Shown here one piece after another: positions 61,959-64,000 of a stretch of DNA of 64,000 nt. Location: NCBI RefSeq assembly GCF_902168175.1, contig NZ_CABHOU010000059.1, positions 265,763 through 329,762 on the forward strand, in the 5' to 3' direction. Position numbers and translations under genes: made by a program. The notes under the pieces were generated by a model. The model saw nothing but the letters and a program-made list of their open reading frames with translations. It ran no database searches and was not told the origin of the DNA. Positions within the stretch are counted from its first letter, which is position 1. Every line of letters begins with the position of its first letter. The DNA comes from an uncultured Chitinophaga sp. (GTDB taxonomy: Bacteria; Bacteroidota; Bacteroidia; Chitinophagales; Chitinophagaceae).

Positions 61959-62450
61959 TTACAGTTTGTGATTTACAATTGTCGTAAACTTTTGCATATC
62001 GGGCTTGCCGGAGAAAACTTCCCGGACTATCTTATCATTGTTGAGAACAACTGTTAATGGAGTTGACCTTATTTTGAAATGCTTTGGGATGGCTCGAGTA
62101 GTATCAATTCCTATCGTTATGTTTCGACACGTATCCAACCGAAGGTGGTCGTGGAAAACCATCATATCCTGATAGGAGTACTTCGTTACCAAATAAAAGT
62201 CTACGGCGGCAAACTTATCCATGTTTGCAAGGATATATTCAGTTTCCTCCTGACAATCTCTGCATGCTGGATCAAACCAGATGATAACAGAAGTTTTACC
62301 GAAAGGAATGTCTTTTGAATGAAAGACATTGTTGCTGCCAGGCAATGTCATTGAGAAATTTGGAATAGTCAGCGGATACTCTGGGTTTTTACAGCCAAGT
62401 ATTGCAGATAGTAAAATGTAGGAGACTAATAGCAAATATTTGAAATTCAT
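61959..62450 (-). CDS. thioredoxin-like lipoprotein
   Basis: A 163-residue lipoprotein: lipobox LSAILGC with Cys20 as lipidation site. The mature domain has a thioredoxin-type active site WFDPACRDCQEE (Cys63-Arg-Asp-Cys66) and a cis-Pro loop STPLTVVLNNDKIV, so it should do thiol-disulfide chemistry on the periplasmic face of a membrane. The fold is compact and lacks the long insert of ResA. It sits directly upstream of the MauE-like gene (3-bp gap) and 68 bp downstream of the unknown gene at 62519. Confidence 0.85.
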   Translation of the reverse strand: MNFKYLLLVSYILLSAILGCKNPEYPLTIPNFSMTLPGSNNVFHSKDIPFGKTSVIIWFDPACRDCQEETEYILANMDKFAAVDFYLVTKYSYQDMMVFHDHLRLDTCRNITIGIDTTRAIPKHFKIRSTPLTVVLNNDKIVREVFSGKPDMQKFTTIVNHKL

Positions 62451-62518
62451 TGCCTATCATTTAAAAGGGCTCAACGATAATTCACTAAATTGACGACGAA
62501 ACCAGTTTTGGCGGATAA

Positions 62519-62959
62519 TTAAACTGTTGAATGAAAGACATAACGCCGGGACTTGGACAAGTGAGTCGCATATAAACACCCTCCTAATAGCGCGTCTGTA
62601 TCCATTCCTGAATTTGGAAAACCTATGGTTACATTTACCGGAAGCTTTTCCAATCTTTTAAAGTCTTTTGCATTTTTGGGAAAGACCATGATAAAAGAGA
62701 TAGGACAAGTATCCGGCTCTACGCTAAGGAAGATTGCCCGAACCCTTCTTAGCATTGGCATTACCTTCCTCTTCAGCGGTACATAATCCTCAGGATAGGC
62801 CATCACCTGCAGCCACCATCCCGTTCGGCTATTTCCAAACTGTTGTTCCATTTCAGGTGAGTCAGCGCCATAGAGTTTCCGCCATTTTTGGATGATGCGA
62901 CTTGAGGATTCGAGGGCTTTCTGAGCCTTGTTTTCTGGAATAGTTGTTACTATATTCAT
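62519..62959 (-). CDS. hypothetical protein of the redox operon
   Basis: A 146-residue protein I do not recognise. No signal peptide or membrane segment. It has SSRIIQKWRKLYGADSPEMEQQFGNSRTGWWLQVMAYPEDYVPLKRKVMPMLRRVRAIFLSVEPDTCPISFIMVFP, a mixed helix/strand pattern, and a glycine-rich C-terminal part (GFPNSGMDTDALLGGCLYATHLSK). A purine-rich AGGAAAGG precedes the ATG. As the first gene of the minus-strand group with the thioredoxin-like lipoprotein and MauE-like genes, it may be co-transcribed with them. Confidence 0.65.
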   Translation of the reverse strand: MNIVTTIPENKAQKALESSSRIIQKWRKLYGADSPEMEQQFGNSRTGWWLQVMAYPEDYVPLKRKVMPMLRRVRAIFLSVEPDTCPISFIMVFPKNAKDFKRLEKLPVNVTIGFPNSGMDTDALLGGCLYATHLSKSRRYVFHSTV

Positions 62960-63373
62960 CGGGAACCTTTCCTTTTAATCAGCAGATATCAATTAGGGCT
63001 AAAATATACCGGGCACGTATGCCCGGTATGGACAAACTTCCGTGATCTAAAGCTATTTATAATGAAGCCAATGTTGTATAAGGGTAAATTGGGCATGCCA
63101 TCACGGCAACCTTCAAAGGTTTAATCTCAGATGCCGTATGCTATAGGTAGATCAGATGCATCTGTTAGGCAGCAGTGCATGTGTTATTGTCATTAAGCTT
63201 ATTTTATGGTTACGGGCTAAAGGCTAATCTATCAATGCGTATTTAACGTGAGGGCTAATCTTACTCTTTCAGGATAACGTTTTTCGTTGTGTCTTTGTTT
63301 CTGTATGCAAATTAAAACTTCATTTTTTATCTGACAAAAAAACACGCATACATTTTAAACTTTGTTGACCGCA
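62960..63373. other. 414-bp non-coding gap with two palindromes
   Basis: No gene seen. Notable are the hairpin at 63006-63029 (ATACCGGGCA-CGTA-TGCCCGGTAT, perfect 10-bp stem, 47 bp before the 62959 start) and a 12-bp perfect palindrome CAGATGCATCTG at 63153-63164. Either could be an operator for the operon that starts at 62959; the first could also be a terminator, but it lacks a T-tract. Confidence 0.5.
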
Positions 63374-63715
63374 TTATTTTTGCGCAGTGCAATCTGAAGG
63401 TACCGCACCTTTAATGCGATGATAAGCCCTGGTGAAACTGCTGGTATTACTGTATCCTAATCTCAAGGCCACCTCCTTTATTCTTACACCTGATTGCAAT
63501 AACTTGTCTGCATAACACATGGCCTGATGTGCTTTGAATTCTCCAATCGATACCTGGAAAAGAAACCTGAAACTGTTATTGAGTTTGGTACTGCCCATAC
63601 CTGTGAATTTGATGAGATCTTTCGTATCATGCCTGCCGGTAGGGTTGTTAGCCAGCATTTCGCGCAGCAAATGGAGCTGTCGGCATTCTTCTTTGGTTAA
63701 GTTCATGGTTATCAT
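63374..63715 (-). CDS. short AraC-type DNA-binding protein
   Basis: About 113 residues from the ATG at 63715 (another ATG at 63706; an in-frame TTG lies at 63757). The two helix-turn-helix motifs of AraC regulators make up most of it: DTKDLIKFTGMGSTKLNNSFRFLFQVSIGEFKAHQAMCYADKLLQSGVRIKEVALRLGYSNTSSFTRAYHRIKGAVPSDC. There is no sensor domain. It is similar in design to the AraC-type gene at 35532. The first recognition part (STKLNNSFRFLFQVSIGEFKAHQAM) matches PchR-type regulators. It sits 414 bp upstream of the redox operon on the same strand and could regulate it. Confidence 0.8.
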   Translation of the reverse strand: MITMNLTKEECRQLHLLREMLANNPTGRHDTKDLIKFTGMGSTKLNNSFRFLFQVSIGEFKAHQAMCYADKLLQSGVRIKEVALRLGYSNTSSFTRAYHRIKGAVPSDCTAQK

Positions 63716-63872
63716 TTTATATGAACAATGAAAACGTAACGTAGAACGGATTTTCAAAAATAGTACAGTCTACTGTATCGCGACTTCAGTAACCATTCCG
63801 ATTTTTCGCTTAAACTCATGGCCAGGGTTAGGCGTTCTGACCATACCTTGCATCAATACTATACCGCATCGC

Positions 63873-63902
63873 AAAAAAAATCCCGCTACCGAAGCAGCGG
63901 GA
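63873..63902 (-). terminator. intrinsic terminator of the SusD-like gene at the right edge
   Basis: On the minus strand a perfect 7-bp stem TCCCGCT / AGCGGGA with an 8-nt loop is followed by a run of eight T. It lies 33 nt beyond the stop codon at 63936. Confidence 0.88.
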
Positions 63903-63935
63903 CCATTCCTATATTCATCATCTACTCTAAAAAAA

Positions 63936-64000
63936 TTATTGCGCGCCCTGCCCTGCCTGCATTGGCCAGCCTGGATTCTGATAAATCGGTGAGGTAGAAA
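63936..64000 (-). CDS. C-terminus of a SusD/RagB-like protein (partial)
   Basis: The last codons of a minus-strand gene that continues beyond the window. The visible end reads STSPIYQNPGWPMQAGQGAQ and a TAA stop. Closing segments of the form QNPGW are common at the ends of SusD/RagB proteins, and the terminator downstream supports a real gene end. With only about 20 residues seen, the family call is tentative. Confidence 0.5.
   Translation of the reverse strand, partial: STSPIYQNPGWPMQAGQGAQ

Noticed and set aside
1..64000. CRISPR array, prophage or insertion sequence
   Set aside because: No regularly spaced 25-40 nt repeats, no transposase, integrase or phage structural genes were seen on either strand.

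Overview
The window looks like the chromosome of a Bacteroidota member, most likely of the family Chitinophagaceae (Chitinophaga-like). The evidence is three complete SusC/SusD pairs and the end of a fourth SusD-like gene, two ECF sigma/FecR pairs, a type IX secretion (T9SS) C-terminal domain, several Bacteroidota-type promoters (TTTG / TAnnTTTG, 20-21 bp spacer), and many lipoproteins and TonB-dependent receptors. I see no phage, plasmid, insertion sequence or CRISPR array. Species assignment is inference.

Layout. 0.1-5.1 kb is housekeeping: a STAS protein, ribonuclease Z, an outer-membrane protein, dapA, accA and a tRNA-Asp. 5.4-10.5 kb holds a GH78 rhamnosidase and a GH92 alpha-mannosidase in a visibly AT-richer block. 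11.1-13.9 kb holds an SRPBCC protein and a tightly overlapping four-gene operon (DoxX-like, DUF2071-like, membrane methyltransferase, membrane protein). 13.9-22 kb carries a very large T9SS-secreted GH128-type beta-1,3-glucanase, divergent from a GH16 laminarinase and a DUF5695-like protein. 22.2-32.9 kb has a ZU5-like lipoprotein and a full alpha-mannan utilization locus on the minus strand (ECF sigma, FecR, SusC with STN domain, SusD, SusE-like, GH76). With GH92 and the two beta-1,3-glucanases, this suggests a capacity to digest fungal or yeast cell walls.

33-35.9 kb holds a TetR regulator and a short-chain dehydrogenase sharing three matching operator-like palindromes, a second dehydrogenase and a stand-alone AraC-type domain. 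36-49.7 kb looks like a muropeptide (MurNAc) salvage locus: AnmK, divergent from a DeoR-type regulator, SusC, SusD, a periplasmic beta-lactamase-fold hydrolase with an orphan GH3 C-terminal domain, a sodium:solute symporter, MurQ, and an FAD/Fe-S oxidase of the D-lactate dehydrogenase type. AnmK and MurQ convert anhydro-MurNAc to GlcNAc-6-phosphate plus D-lactate, and the last gene is well placed to oxidize that D-lactate.

50-52 kb has a protein of unknown function preceded by 11-nt tandem repeats, then gluQ head-to-head with a second tRNA-Asp, the tRNA that GluQ modifies. 52.8-61 kb is a second ECF sigma/FecR/SusC/SusD locus ending in a TlpA-like thioredoxin fused to a DUF3738-like domain. 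It converges on a minus-strand operon of an unknown protein, a thioredoxin-like lipoprotein, a MauE-like membrane protein and a small cysteine-rich exported peptide (DUF6520-like), which looks like a thiol-redox module. The right edge has a short AraC-type regulator and the C-terminus of a SusD-like gene with its terminator.

All functions are assigned from sequence motifs read by eye, without database searches.
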